Below are positions 1 through 9,047 of a stretch of DNA of 64,000 bases, piece by piece. A model generated the notes under the pieces. That model did not search any database and was not told the DNA's origin. It saw nothing but the letters and a program-made list of their open reading frames with translations. Every line of letters starts with the position of its first letter. Position 1 is the stretch's first letter. This DNA comes from Oribacterium sp. WCC10 (GTDB taxonomy: Bacteria; Bacillota; Clostridia; Lachnospirales; Lachnospiraceae). Location of the stretch: NCBI RefSeq assembly GCF_900113415.1, contig NZ_FOPH01000008.1, positions 62,001-126,000 on the forward strand, given 5' to 3'. Position numbers and translations under genes: made by a program.

Positions 1-2100
1 AAATCCAACAAACCAGATGTCTACATCCTTCGTTGTTGTACCCGACTTTCCGGCAAGACTCATTCCGTCAAAGTGTGCTCTTGTAGATGTTGAGTTTACA
101 TTGATGGAACCGGAAAATGCTCTGTTTGGGAGCATAGATTGACTCATAGCATCAGTCAAAAGGAATGCCGTAGTGGGTTTCATAGCCTGCCTTGCTTCAT
201 CAAGTGTTGTATCGATGATGACATTACCATCCTGATCTACGATTTTAGTAAAGAACTTGGCTTTGTTGAACCGTCCTTCATTTGCGATAGTGGCAAATGC
301 CTGGGTAAGTTCTAGATTGGTTACACCATTGGTCAGACCACCAAGAGCAAGAGCAGGATTTTCATCATCATCAACTAGGCTTGTGATACCGAGATTCTCT
401 GCATAGAGTCGACCCTTGTGAGGATCCAGCTGCTCCATCAGACATCTGACTGCTATGATGTTTAGTGAGTAGATGATACCGTCACGTATGGTCTGATATC
501 CCAGATAACCCTTGCTGTACCAGTTCTTAAATGTTTTCTCACCTATGGTATACGGACCGTCGTAAAAGCTTGTAGCAAGAGTGGCACCGTAAAGATCAAT
601 TGCAGGTGCAAAACTGGATATAACCTTAAAGGTTGAACCCGGCTGTCTCGGAGTATTGGTAGCACGATTAAGTGACAGTGAGAACAGCTTTTTACCACGT
701 CCACCACTTATAGCCTTTACCTGTCCGGTATGTTGATCCATAAGCACAAATGAAACCTGAGGTTCAAGTGTGGCATAATACTTTTCACCAAGCTCAACAT
801 CTGTATCTGTGAGAAGTTCTGACTTATATTCCTCTATATAAGAATGTGCTGTATCCTCTGACTTAAAGAGACCATTGAAAGATACACCTCTTACTTCTTT
901 TATATAACGGATCAGATCCTTTTCGGAGTAGTTCACCACAGTACCGTCAGCATGACGAACTGTATATCTCCATGTGATGGAATATTTCTCGGTATCATAA
1001 TTTTCAGGATTGTTAACCTCTTCATCAACTATGGTCTGTAATGAAGGATCCTGAGTTGAATAAATGGTCAGACCGCCGGAATAAAGCATGTCAGTAGCTT
1101 CTTCCTTACTGTAGCCCAAACGTTCCTGAAGTTCCTCTACAACCTGTTCCGTAAGTTCATCTACAAAGTATGAGTATGGTTCATCCACTTCCGCTGATTT
1201 CTGAGTGTCTACATCCTTGATTCGTGAATACACATCGTCAGCCTTTGCTGCATCATACTGAGATTTGGTGATGTATCCCTGTTCAAGCATATTTGCAAGA
1301 ACCTGCGCACGTCGTTCTGAATTTCTCTCAGGATGAGTGATCGGGTTCAGTGCAGAAGGATTCTTGGTAATGGCTGCAATAACAGCACACTCGGATAAAG
1401 TCAGTGTATTTACTTCTTTATTAAAGTATCTTCTTGCTGCGACCTTCACTCCGAGAGTATTGGCACCAAGGTTTATAGTGTTCAGGTACTCTGTGATGAT
1501 CTGCTGCTTGAGTTCCTCCTTTGAGATATCTGTCTGACTTTCAAGTTCAAGTGCCAGATATTGTTCCTGGAACTTACGAACGTACTTTTCGAAAGATCCT
1601 TCATTGAGTCCACCGCCGAAAACATTATTCTTGATGAGCTGCTGGGTAATGGTGGAACCACCACCTGCTGAACTGTTATCCGATACGACTCCTCGTACTG
1701 CACGTAGTATTGACTTGATATCGATACCGTTGTGCACCCAAAAACGTTCATCCTCAATAGATACAAATGCATTGATCAGATCCTGAGGCAGCTGATCGTA
1801 AGTAACACGTTCTCTGTTTGAACCTGCCTGTACAAGTTTTGCTGTAACATTGCCCTCAGTGTCAAGTACTGTCGAGGCATATGCTGTCGGTCCAACATGT
1901 ATGGACTTGATGTCAGGAGCAGAGTCAAGTATGCCCATAAACATACCGTAACCCAGAGCGCCGGTCAGTATTCCTCCGAACACTGCACCAATGATAAGTG
2001 ACATCTGGAAAAAATGTGTGATGCGGTGTCCGATCTTACCTTTTGTATCATCCAGGGCATCAAGTGTTTTATCAATATTATATCTTGTGTATTTTGTCAT
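1..2100 (-). CDS. Class A penicillin-binding protein (PBP1A-type), C-terminus beyond window
   Basis: Bifunctional peptidoglycan synthase, membrane-anchored, acting outside the cell: it polymerises lipid II and cross-links the stem peptides. The 700 codons seen run from a cytoplasmic N-terminus and one membrane segment (about residues 30-55) into a GT51 transglycosylase domain with EDERFWVHNGID, GGSTITQQL and the RKFQEQYLALELE helix. A penicillin-binding transpeptidase domain follows, with the active-site motif STFK in RQPGSTFKV, SLN in IYSLNI, and KSGTT in place of the usual KTGT. The reading frame is open at base 1, so the C-terminus lies outside the window; this is an edge effect, not a truncation. 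The ATG at 2100 is the only sensible start before the membrane segment. The gene is monocistronic as far as seen, with its own promoter at 2195-2223. Confidence 0.95.
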   Translation of the reverse strand, partial: MTKYTRYNIDKTLDALDDTKGKIGHRITHFFQMSLIIGAVFGGILTGALGYGMFMGILDSAPDIKSIHVGPTAYASTVLDTEGNVTAKLVQAGSNRERVTYDQLPQDLINAFVSIEDERFWVHNGIDIKSILRAVRGVVSDNSSAGGGSTITQQLIKNNVFGGGLNEGSFEKYVRKFQEQYLALELESQTDISKEELKQQIITEYLNTINLGANTLGVKVAARRYFNKEVNTLTLSECAVIAAITKNPSALNPITHPERNSERRAQVLANMLEQGYITKSQYDAAKADDVYSRIKDVDTQKSAEVDEPYSYFVDELTEQVVEELQERLGYSKEEATDMLYSGGLTIYSTQDPSLQTIVDEEVNNPENYDTEKYSITWRYTVRHADGTVVNYSEKDLIRYIKEVRGVSFNGLFKSEDTAHSYIEEYKSELLTDTDVELGEKYYATLEPQVSFVLMDQHTGQVKAISGGRGKKLFSLSLNRATNTPRQPGSTFKVISSFAPAIDLYGATLATSFYDGPYTIGEKTFKNWYSKGYLGYQTIRDGIIYSLNIIAVRCLMEQLDPHKGRLYAENLGITSLVDDDENPALALGGLTNGVTNLELTQAFATIANEGRFNKAKFFTKIVDQDGNVIIDTTLDEARQAMKPTTAFLLTDAMSQSMLPNRAFSGSINVNSTSTRAHFDGMSLAGKSGTTTKDVDIWFVGF

Positions 2101-2194
2101 TATTCCTGCCTGAGTTTAGCTTACTTTATATAAGTAAATAGGATTTACGGCACAGAATACTATTGCGCATAAATACCTATAATAAATCAATCTA

Positions 2195-2223
2195 ATTATA
2201 CAAGCCTGCTAAAACCTATGCAA
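2195..2223 (-). promoter_or_regulatory. Sigma-A promoter of the penicillin-binding protein gene
   Basis: On the minus strand a -35 box TTGCAT (2218-2223) and a -10 box TATAAT (2195-2200) are separated by exactly 17 bp. The predicted start is about 90 nt upstream of the ATG. The same -35/-10 pair with the same spacing precedes the suf operon. Confidence 0.6.
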
Positions 2224-2414
2224 TGATGTCAGACTTACAAAATATTGAAGTTTGAAAAGTGTTTGTTGGATAAAGATACATATATTTTATAGAAATATTT
2301 ATGGCATATATAATTTAAATCATTTTTAACCGGTTTGAATCAATCGTCACAATGGCATTTTTTCTTGTATTCAGTTAATGTATTTTACATTTCAAATAAA
2401 AACCTGCAATAAGA

Positions 2415-2438
2415 AACGACGCTCAAGAGAGCGCCGTT
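2415..2438 (-). terminator. Rho-independent terminator downstream of the RpiB-like gene
   Basis: Ten-base stem, read on the minus strand as AACGGCGCTC and GAGCGTCGTT with a UCUU loop and one G:U pair, followed by TTTCTT. It lies about 190 nt after the isomerase stop codon. Between them, 2536-2567 holds a second dyad (GATGTATCAT and ATGATACATC) with no U-tract. The rest of the gap 2101-2623 is AT-rich and shows no gene. Confidence 0.55.
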
Positions 2439-2623
2439 AATAGTTGATTGGTTGTTTGATAGATATAATAATATTAAAGTTGGTTTGTTTTGAATAATTA
2501 ATAGCGCGCTAATCTGAAATTGATTAACCGCCTGTGATGTATCATCACTCAACATATATGATACATCTTGTTGAGTCTGTCACGTATTTATAGCAATATC
2601 GAAACTGACTACTGATACTTTCA

Positions 2624-3265
2624 TCAGTCTACAAGAGACTTGATGTATGCACCGATCTTTTCATCCTTGCAGTTGGCAAAGAAAAGCTCTTTAAACTTTT
2701 CACCAAGGAAAGCACCCTTTACGAGCTCGGGATCAAGTTCCTTAAGTACTTCTACAAGATCCTGTCTCAGTGTATGCTTACGAACCTCATCAAGAATCTT
2801 TTTATTTCTCTGTTCAGGCTCACGTCTCTCTGGTGGATATCCTCCACCGAATGGCTGCGAAAAGAGCTTCTCAAAAATGTAAACGAGGTTGAGATCTCCA
2901 CCCCATCCAAACTTAAGTGCGAATGGAAGTGCTACAGCATTACCATCGTTGATCTGTGCAAATGTAAAAGCATCCAGTGGATCTTCAACATGACCGCAGA
3001 TAACTCCCGGAAATGAATTGAGAGCAAGCATGGCACCCTCTCCTGTTCCGCAGCCTGTTACTACGAAATCAGCAGCGCCGCTGTTGAGAAGAACTGCAGC
3101 AAGAATACCATTCTGAACGTATGTGAGCTGAGCCTTGTCATCTGCGCTATACATGCCATAGTTGTCTACAATGTAGCCCTTTTCATCTGCAACTTTTTTG
3201 AGAGAGTTGTAGATGACAGCATTTTTAGCCGCCTGAGAGTTCTCATTGATTAATGCAATTCTCAT
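2624..3265 (-). CDS. RpiB/LacA/LacB-family sugar-phosphate isomerase
   Basis: Cytoplasmic isomerase of the ribose-5-phosphate isomerase B and galactose-6-phosphate isomerase superfamily, 213 residues. The N-terminal half carries the family fold (MRIALINEN start) and the cysteine loop TGCGTGEGAMLALN, where the Cys is the usual proton-transfer residue. The C-terminal third (from about residue 150) is a helical extension rich in charged residues, which makes the protein longer than the roughly 150-residue classical RpiB. The exact substrate cannot be told from the sequence: ribose-5-phosphate, galactose-6-phosphate and other phosphosugars are all possible. A strong AAAAGGAG precedes the ATG. It is a single-gene unit with its own promoter, terminator and a palindromic operator candidate just after the transcription start. 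Confidence 0.85.
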   Translation of the reverse strand: MRIALINENSQAAKNAVIYNSLKKVADEKGYIVDNYGMYSADDKAQLTYVQNGILAAVLLNSGAADFVVTGCGTGEGAMLALNSFPGVICGHVEDPLDAFTFAQINDGNAVALPFALKFGWGGDLNLVYIFEKLFSQPFGGGYPPERREPEQRNKKILDEVRKHTLRQDLVEVLKELDPELVKGAFLGEKFKELFFANCKDEKIGAYIKSLVD

Positions 3266-3291
3266 GATTTATATATCTCCTTTTAGTATTT

Positions 3292-3300
3292 GGTTAACCG
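3292..3300. promoter_or_regulatory. Candidate operator GGTTAACCG downstream of the RpiB-like promoter
   Basis: GGTTAACC is a perfect 8-bp palindrome placed about 10-20 bp after the expected transcription start, a typical repressor position. The same core, extended to CGGTTAACCG, occurs in the amylosucrase-fructokinase intergenic region (23760-23769). LacI-family regulators often bind CG-centred or TTAA-centred palindromes, but no regulator gene is in the window. Confidence 0.4.
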
Positions 3301-3314
3301 ATTTACTAATGCTT

Positions 3315-3343
3315 ATTTTAGATGATAAGTCAGACAAATACAA
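3315..3343 (-). promoter_or_regulatory. Promoter of the RpiB-like isomerase gene
   Basis: Minus-strand -35 TTGTAT (3338-3343) and -10 TAAAAT (3315-3320) with a 17-bp spacer. The expected start lies near 3308. Confidence 0.5.
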
Positions 3344-3382
3344 GTGGATTGTTGCGAAAATGCATGAATTGTAATACAAAAA

Positions 3383-3438
3383 GAAACAGTTCAGATGGAT
3401 GTACTGTTAAACTCAACATTTACCATCTGAACTGTTTC
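3383..3438 (-). terminator. Terminator of the suf operon
   Basis: A perfect 16-bp inverted repeat (3383-3398 with 3423-3438; arm GAAACAGTTCAGATGG) with a 24-nt loop. On the minus strand it is followed directly by TTTTTG. It lies just after the sufU stop codon and ends the operon. Confidence 0.85.
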
Positions 3439-3451
3439 ACTATTAAACGGA

Positions 3452-3919
3452 TTACTGTTCAAACTTTCCGTCGTATTTATCTATTTTTCCGTTGTCTGCA
3501 TCCTCAAATATCTGACTCATGGTATGCCATCCGAGAACCGCACACTTCACACGGGCGGGCATGTGATGAATGTCTTCCAGAATTCCGGCTTCTTCAAGTT
3601 CTTCCTTCTCTTCCGGTGTGATGGTATCTTTTATCATACGAAGGAAAATGTCAGAAAGTCTCAGTGCCTCTTCTCTGTTCTTTCCTATGATCAGGTCACA
3701 CATCATATCTGCGCTGGCCTGGGAAATGGCACAGCCGTCACCATAGAATGATGCTTCTGAGATGTTATCGGAATCATCAACTTTGATATAAAGAACCACA
3801 TCATCACCGCAGCTTGGATTCACTCCCTCCAGCGAGTAGGTAGCATCTTCCATTTTATACTTATGAGTGGGATGGATATTGTGGTCTGTAAGTATTTCAT
3901 TATAAAAGGTATTGGCCAT
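3452..3919 (-). CDS. sufU: SUF system iron-sulfur scaffold / sulfurtransferase SufU
   Basis: Zinc-containing partner of the cysteine desulfurase SufS in Gram-positive bacteria: it takes the persulfide from SufS and passes sulfur on to the SufBCD assembly complex. The 155-residue protein keeps the three cysteines of the family: C37 in NPSCGD, C63 in DGCAIS and C126 in RVKCAVLGW, together with the nearby Asp (D39). The region between C63 and C126 includes the SufU-type insertion (about residues 80-118) that separates it from IscU. Last gene of sufCBDSU, 46 nt after sufS, followed by a strong terminator. SufU rather than SufE or SufA is the expected arrangement in Firmicutes. Confidence 0.95.
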   Translation of the reverse strand: MANTFYNEILTDHNIHPTHKYKMEDATYSLEGVNPSCGDDVVLYIKVDDSDNISEASFYGDGCAISQASADMMCDLIIGKNREEALRLSDIFLRMIKDTITPEEKEELEEAGILEDIHHMPARVKCAVLGWHTMSQIFEDADNGKIDKYDGKFEQ

Positions 3920-3965
3920 AGTGTTTCTCCAAAATTCTTATACTTTATATTTGAAATTTGATTTT

Positions 3966-5210
3966 TCAGTCGTGATACCCCATTTCTCCCCGGATCTGTT
4001 TCAGTGCTTCCATAAACTTTTCAATATCGGCTTCCGTATTGTAAAGTCCTATGCTGGCCCGTACAGTGCTGGGAATCTGACAGAATTTCATCAGCGGCTG
4101 TGCGCAGTGGTGACCTGCCCGGATATTGACATTGTGCGAGTCAAAGATTGCAGCTATATCATGAGGATGAACGCCGTCAATAGTAAAGGTTACTATGCCG
4201 TGATGATCATCCGGATCAGATGATCCCAGAATGTGAACATACGGGAGCTTCTTCATTTCTTCCACGAGAAGCCTGGTGAGATGCACTTCACGCTCTTCGA
4301 TGCGTTCAAATCCGATGGAGTTTACATATTTAAGGGCGGCGCTGAGACCTATAGCTCCTCCGTCATTCACAGTTCCGGCTTCAAATTTGTGTGGGAGTTC
4401 ATTCCATGTGGCACCCTCTGTTGTGACATATTCAATCATTTCTCCACCAAAAAGAAATGGCGGCATCTTTTCGAGTAATGCCTTCTTCCCGTATAAAACA
4501 CCGATGCCCATGGGCGCATAGATCTTGTGTCCGGAAAATGCGAGGAAATCCACATCAAGATCCTGTACATCAACCTTGGTATGAGGGATTGATTGGGCAC
4601 CGTCACAAACAAATACTGCTCCTGTTTCGTGAGCAATCTTTGCGAATTTTTTCACATCATTCCTGACTCCAAGTACATTTGAAATGTGAGTCATTGAAAC
4701 CAGCTTGACATTAGGGTTCATGTAGGAACGGAACTTCTCTTCAGTGATTTTTCCATCCTGATCCGGCAATATATATGTGAGTTTTGCCCCTTTTTCCTTA
4801 CATACCTGCTGCCATGGAATCATATTGCTATGATGCTCCATGATGGTAATGACCACTTCATCACCTTCATTAATGAAAGTTCTGCCGTAAGAATAAGCGA
4901 TAAGGTTAAGACTTTCGGTAGCATTTCTTGTGAAAATGATCTCTTTTTCAGAACCTGCATTTATGAAAGAACGTACTGTTTCGCGTGCCTCTTCATAAGC
5001 ATCCGTTGCGGCTATACTAAGCTTGTAGAGTCCGCGCATCGGATTGGCGTTCATGGTTTTGTAGTAGTTGTCTACGGCGTCGATAACACACTTTGGCTTC
5101 TGGGTTGTAGCACCGTTATCGAGATAAACGAAGCTTCCGTCAAGTATCGGAAAATCTTTCAGGATACGTGCATCCTCGGCCTGAAGTTTATTTTTTTTAA
5201 TTTCAAACAT
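3966..5210 (-). CDS. sufS: Cysteine desulfurase SufS
   Basis: Pyridoxal-phosphate enzyme that converts L-cysteine to alanine and leaves a protein-bound persulfide for Fe-S cluster assembly. Visible residues are the PLP lysine K229 in SGHK, the catalytic C369 in RAGHHCAQP, the ring-stacking His in EHHSNM (about 126) and DGAQS (203-207). The length is 414 residues, typical for class II (SufS/CsdA) desulfurases. The frame is open 26 codons further upstream, but the start at 5210 is preferred because CAGGAG lies 7 nt before that ATG and the upstream extension has no homology-like features. It lies between sufD and sufU in one operon. Confidence 0.95.
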   Translation of the reverse strand: MFEIKKNKLQAEDARILKDFPILDGSFVYLDNGATTQKPKCVIDAVDNYYKTMNANPMRGLYKLSIAATDAYEEARETVRSFINAGSEKEIIFTRNATESLNLIAYSYGRTFINEGDEVVITIMEHHSNMIPWQQVCKEKGAKLTYILPDQDGKITEEKFRSYMNPNVKLVSMTHISNVLGVRNDVKKFAKIAHETGAVFVCDGAQSIPHTKVDVQDLDVDFLAFSGHKIYAPMGIGVLYGKKALLEKMPPFLFGGEMIEYVTTEGATWNELPHKFEAGTVNDGGAIGLSAALKYVNSIGFERIEEREVHLTRLLVEEMKKLPYVHILGSSDPDDHHGIVTFTIDGVHPHDIAAIFDSHNVNIRAGHHCAQPLMKFCQIPSTVRASIGLYNTEADIEKFMEALKQIRGEMGYHD

Positions 5211-5339
5211 AATTTTTCTCCTGAAATATGATGATGTAAAATTGGACATCGATTCGTTTCGCGTGGAGTGTAGTTGATAACATCGCACAAGTCATGACAG
5301 GCGCGCTATGAAGTTTACTCCCGGCTTAGGTTCCTTATG

Positions 5340-6389
5340 TCACAATGATTCTGACAGCTTTTTTCTGGTTTCTTCATCCGGAATCTTTGCTATCACAGCA
5401 GAGATTCTTGCATTTGCCATCATCTCATAAACTTCTTCTCGGTTCATTCCTCTTGATTCCATATAGAAAAGCAATTCATCATCGAGCCGTCCAATAGTGG
5501 CACCATGATTTCCTTCAACGTCGTCTTCATTACAGAGGATAACAGGAATGGTCTGATTTATGACTTCATCATCCATAAGAAGTACATCTTCAAGTTCATT
5601 ACCTACTGCACCTTTCGCACCCTTTCGAAGATCAATGGTTCCTCTGAAAAGTTTTGATGAATGATCACGAAGAACACCATCTACATCTATATCTGAAACT
5701 GTTTTCTTGCCAATATGATTTGCGATGTGATTCATATCCAGATGCTCATTGTTCTTCAAAAGATATGCAAGATCTGTCTTAAGAGTGCTTTCTTTACCTA
5801 AAAGATCTGTTCGTGAGCCCTGACAGGTATTATTTCCGCTTAGGATAAGTTCTATCTCTTCGAATCTACCCTGATCAGAAACCCGGGAAGCTATATCATT
5901 TAAAAATGTAAAGCCGGAGCCCAATCGCTGTGCCTGAACAAGAAGAACTCTTGCATTCTTTCCTACTCTCACTTTGGTCTGTACTGCGGCGAAACCCTGA
6001 CCTTTCTTTTCGCCGGAAAAGTCCATGATTACAGTGAGTTCACTATTGTCCTGTGCTTCAATATAAATAGCGTTTACCGTAGCAGTATCATTTTTATAAT
6101 CAAAGTCTATTCGAACCGGATCTGTTACTTTCTGTCCTTCTTTTGATGCTACCGTCAATACTGAAACGTTGCTTTTATGTATAAAGCTGTCGAATGCGGC
6201 CCCCATACCGCCGGGGATTTCCTTTATGGAATCGTAATCAGTAACATCAATGGCCACATCTTTTCTTCTTGTGACAAAAGGATTCCCTTCTGAAACATTA
6301 CCCGGAACCTGCACATAAGCATCATTCATCTTGAGCCAGTTGTAGGTAGGTGCGGGCATGGCATTTATCAATAAATTGTTGTGTTCCAT
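5340..6389 (-). CDS. sufD: Fe-S cluster assembly complex subunit SufD
   Basis: Paralogue of SufB that pairs with it in the SufBC2D complex, where the nascent Fe-S cluster is built at the SufB-SufD interface. The 349-residue protein has the SufBD beta-helix core, with the C-terminal signature NHGATIGRLDDELLFYMESRGM (read in two parts: NHGATIGRLD and the following helix) also seen in SufB (KIGRISDDAVFYLMSRGI). The conserved His of SufD, in NHGAT, is present. It is shorter than the E. coli protein (about 420), as is usual in Clostridia. AAAGGA precedes the ATG. A 266-bp gap to sufB, occupied by a family A repeat, interrupts an otherwise tight operon. Confidence 0.88.
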   Translation of the reverse strand: MEHNNLLINAMPAPTYNWLKMNDAYVQVPGNVSEGNPFVTRRKDVAIDVTDYDSIKEIPGGMGAAFDSFIHKSNVSVLTVASKEGQKVTDPVRIDFDYKNDTATVNAIYIEAQDNSELTVIMDFSGEKKGQGFAAVQTKVRVGKNARVLLVQAQRLGSGFTFLNDIASRVSDQGRFEEIELILSGNNTCQGSRTDLLGKESTLKTDLAYLLKNNEHLDMNHIANHIGKKTVSDIDVDGVLRDHSSKLFRGTIDLRKGAKGAVGNELEDVLLMDDEVINQTIPVILCNEDDVEGNHGATIGRLDDELLFYMESRGMNREEVYEMMANARISAVIAKIPDEETRKKLSESL

Positions 6390-6447
6390 ATATTCCTTTC
6401 TTCTTGAAGGAAACTTGCAGGTATATTACATGAAATGTTTATATCCG

Positions 6448-6569
6448 AAGAAACTCCGATGTAATCAGTGCTTTCTCAGAAGCTCCTGTTATGGCACGGA
6501 TTTTTAAATGTAATTTGTGCTTCGCATCGAAATCCCTGCAAAAGAAACGTTTTATCACCGTTTCCCTTT
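6448..6569 (-). repeat. Family A dispersed element, reverse copy, diverged
   Basis: Lies between sufB and sufD inside the operon. Read on the minus strand it shows the module order of the family: a GGGAAACGGTG-type first hairpin, GATGCGAAGCA centre, the GGATTTC/AAAATCC-like arms, a GTGCC core and the ACTGATTACATC end module. About one base in four differs from the better copies, so it looks old. It does not interrupt a reading frame. Confidence 0.65.
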
Positions 6570-6655
6570 ATCTCCAAAACTATTAATCGGAATTTTGCTT
6601 TTCATAAATACATTTCCACTATGATCTGCAGTGTTCTTTCAAGAATACCTGCTGT

Positions 6656-8074
6656 TTAACCTATCGCTCCCACCATCTCAAGACGGATGAGATTGTTCAT
6701 TTCAACTGCGTATTCAAGTGGCAGTTCCTTTGAAACAGAGTCGGCAAAACCAGAAACGATCATTGCACGTGCTTCCTCTTCGGAAATGCCTCTGGACATA
6801 AGATAAAACACTGCATCATCTGAAATTCGACCGATTTTTGCTTCATGTCCCACATCCGCCTGCTGTGTTCGAACATCCATGGCCGGAATTGTGTCAGATC
6901 TTGAAATGTCATCCAGCATAAGTGACTGACAGGATACAGAATTCTTTGCATTTTTAGCACTGTTTTTAATAACTACAGAAGAGCGATATGTGCTTTCTCC
7001 ACCGTCCTTACTGATGGAACGGGTATTGATGTATGAACTTGTATCTTTTCCGATATGAACAACCTTTGCACCGGTATCAAGATTCTGTCCCTTTCCTGCA
7101 AATGTCACTCCGGTGAATTCCATGTGTGAGCCTTCACCTTTAAGTATGGTCATAGGGTAAAGATATGAAACGTGAGAACCGAAGGAACCGGAAACCCATT
7201 CCATGGTGCCGCCCTCTTCTACAACTGCCCTCTTTGTGTTCAGGTTATACATATTCTTTGACCAGTTCTCTATGGTTGAATAACGAAGCTTTGCATTTTT
7301 ACCTACATAAAGCTCGACACAGCCCGCATGGAGATTGGCAATGTTGTATTTCGGTGCAGAACAGCCTTCGATGAAATGAAGGTCGGCACCTTCGTCAACT
7401 ATGATGAGAGTGTGTTCAAACTGTCCTGCTCCCGGAGCATTTAAACGGAAATAGGACTGAAGAGGTATCTCAACGCTTACTCCCTTCGGAACATATACGA
7501 AGGAACCACCGGACCATACAGCTCCATGAAGAGCCGCAAACTTATGGTCTGTTGGCGGAACCAGATGCATGAAATGATCCCTGATCATATCCTGGAAAGT
7601 CCCGTGAAGCGCAGATTCTATATCAGTATAAACTACTCCTTTGTCTGCAACTTCCTTCTGAAGATTGTGATAAACAAGCTCCGAGTCATACTGTGCTCCT
7701 ACTCCGGCCAGAGATTTTCTCTCTGCCTGAGGGATACCAAGCTTTTCAAAGGTATTCTTGATATCATCCGGAACTTCCTCCCAGTCTGCGGTCATCTTCG
7801 TTTTAGGCTTTACATAGGTTACTATGTTATTCATATCAAGTCCTGCAATGGATGGTCCCCACTGAGGAACTTCTTTTTGGTTGTATATCTCAAGTGACTT
7901 CAGTCTGAAATCTCTCATCCACTGAGGATCACCCTTTTTATCCGATATTTCCTCGACGATTTCTTTGGTGAGTCCTTCCTGGATTTTGTAGAAATCCCGG
8001 TCACGTTCTTCGTAGCGGAAATCATATATAGAACGGTCAATGTCTTTGACCGCGACTCTTTCTTTTGCTGCCAT
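6656..8074 (-). CDS. sufB: Fe-S cluster assembly scaffold SufB
   Basis: Main scaffold of the SUF system, a 472-residue beta-helix protein that forms the SufBC2D complex and receives sulfur from SufS-SufU. It carries the family segments GVGAQYDSE, the PTDHKFAALHGAVWSGGSF region, EGCSAPKY (with the conserved Cys that accepts sulfur), GVTFAGKGQNLDTGAKVVH (19 residues), SCQSLMLDD, and the C-terminal HEAKIGRISDD. The length matches the family. An in-frame TTG seven codons upstream gives a longer frame, but the ATG at 8074 has AGGGTG about 7 nt before it and matches the usual N-terminus (MAAKERV). Second gene of the operon, 68 nt after sufC. Confidence 0.97.
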   Translation of the reverse strand: MAAKERVAVKDIDRSIYDFRYEERDRDFYKIQEGLTKEIVEEISDKKGDPQWMRDFRLKSLEIYNQKEVPQWGPSIAGLDMNNIVTYVKPKTKMTADWEEVPDDIKNTFEKLGIPQAERKSLAGVGAQYDSELVYHNLQKEVADKGVVYTDIESALHGTFQDMIRDHFMHLVPPTDHKFAALHGAVWSGGSFVYVPKGVSVEIPLQSYFRLNAPGAGQFEHTLIIVDEGADLHFIEGCSAPKYNIANLHAGCVELYVGKNAKLRYSTIENWSKNMYNLNTKRAVVEEGGTMEWVSGSFGSHVSYLYPMTILKGEGSHMEFTGVTFAGKGQNLDTGAKVVHIGKDTSSYINTRSISKDGGESTYRSSVVIKNSAKNAKNSVSCQSLMLDDISRSDTIPAMDVRTQQADVGHEAKIGRISDDAVFYLMSRGISEEEARAMIVSGFADSVSKELPLEYAVEMNNLIRLEMVGAIG

Positions 8075-8142
8075 ATAAGTCACCCTGCTTTTCAATATTA
8101 TCTGATGATGTCATAAGATCAAAAAATAAATTTCGTTTCAAC

Positions 8143-8883
8143 TCAGTCTAAAAACGCTTCAAATCCATCGTCATTTATCTTGTCAACAAGCGAAGCATCA
8201 CCTTCTGCTTTGATGTTTCCGTTTACAAGTACATGAGTGTGGTCAACCTTCAGTGATTCAAGAATTCTTGTTGAGTGTGTGATAATGATGAGCGCACCAT
8301 CCATTTGCTTCTGATATTCTTCCACACCCTTAGAAACTGTGCGGACAGCGTCAACATCGAGTCCGGAGTCTGTTTCATCAAGGATTGCAAGAGAGGGCTT
8401 AAGCATCAGAAGCTGAAGTATCTCGGCTTTCTTCTTTTCACCGCCGGAGAAACCCACATTCAGGTCACGGTCTGCATAAGAGGGATCCATATTGAGAAGC
8501 TCCATGGTTTTCTTCAGTTCCTTTTTGAAATCCCAAAGACGTATGTGTTGTCCTGTCCTCTGCTGAATGGCAGAACGAATGAAATTGCCAAGAGTGATTC
8601 CCGGTACTTCAAGGGGATTCTGGAAGGAAAGGAACATTCCGAGCTTGGCTCTCTTGTCTGTCGGTTCCTTTGTGATGTCCTGCCCGTTAAAGATAATACT
8701 GCCACCTGTAATCTCATAACCCGGATTTCCCATGAGGGCATTACCGAGTGTTGACTTACCGGCACCGTTTGGTCCCATCAGTACGTGAGTTTCACCTTTA
8801 TTAACATTAAGGCTGATTCCGTGAAGTATTTCCTTCTCTTCAACGTTTACAGCCAGATTTTTGATATTAAGTAAATCTGCCAT
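8143..8883 (-). CDS. sufC: SUF ABC-type ATPase SufC
   Basis: Cytoplasmic ABC ATPase that drives conformational change in SufB-SufD during cluster assembly; it is not a transporter subunit. It has Walker A GPNGAGKST (about residues 38-46), the ABC signature in this family's form FSGGEKKKAEILQ, Walker B SLAILDETDSGLD and the switch His in THSTRIL. At 246 residues it is of standard size. GGAGG lies 8 nt before the ATG. First gene of sufCBDSU; the operon promoter is at 9015-9043. Confidence 0.97.
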   Translation of the reverse strand: MADLLNIKNLAVNVEEKEILHGISLNVNKGETHVLMGPNGAGKSTLGNALMGNPGYEITGGSIIFNGQDITKEPTDKRAKLGMFLSFQNPLEVPGITLGNFIRSAIQQRTGQHIRLWDFKKELKKTMELLNMDPSYADRDLNVGFSGGEKKKAEILQLLMLKPSLAILDETDSGLDVDAVRTVSKGVEEYQKQMDGALIIITHSTRILESLKVDHTHVLVNGNIKAEGDASLVDKINDDGFEAFLD

Positions 8884-9014
8884 TTTGATTCCTCCAAAAT
8901 AAAAACTCAGGTTTTGATTTTGATTCTATATAAGTGTCCTATCCGACTAAATCGTATACTGCACCTTTCAAATGCAAACTATATAACTGTTTATAAGAGC
9001 TCCTGACGATAGTG

Positions 9015-9043
9015 ATTATAATTCCTAGTAAAATACTATGCAA
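9015..9043 (-). promoter_or_regulatory. Promoter of the sufCBDSU operon
   Basis: Minus-strand -35 TTGCAT (9038-9043) and -10 TATAAT (9015-9020), 17-bp spacer. The start would be near 9008, giving a leader of about 125 nt before sufC. In the gap 8884-9281 the only other structures are the upstream dyad and the terminator of the next gene. Confidence 0.65.
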
Positions 9044-9047
9044 TACA

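Noticed and set aside
1482-1772. Short antisense open frames over the penicillin-binding protein and most other genes
   Set aside because: They are shadows of the coding strand, lack ribosome binding sites and have no family-like sequence.
1-2100. The penicillin-binding protein as a truncated gene
   Set aside because: The frame is open at base 1 and all motifs are intact; it is cut only by the window edge.
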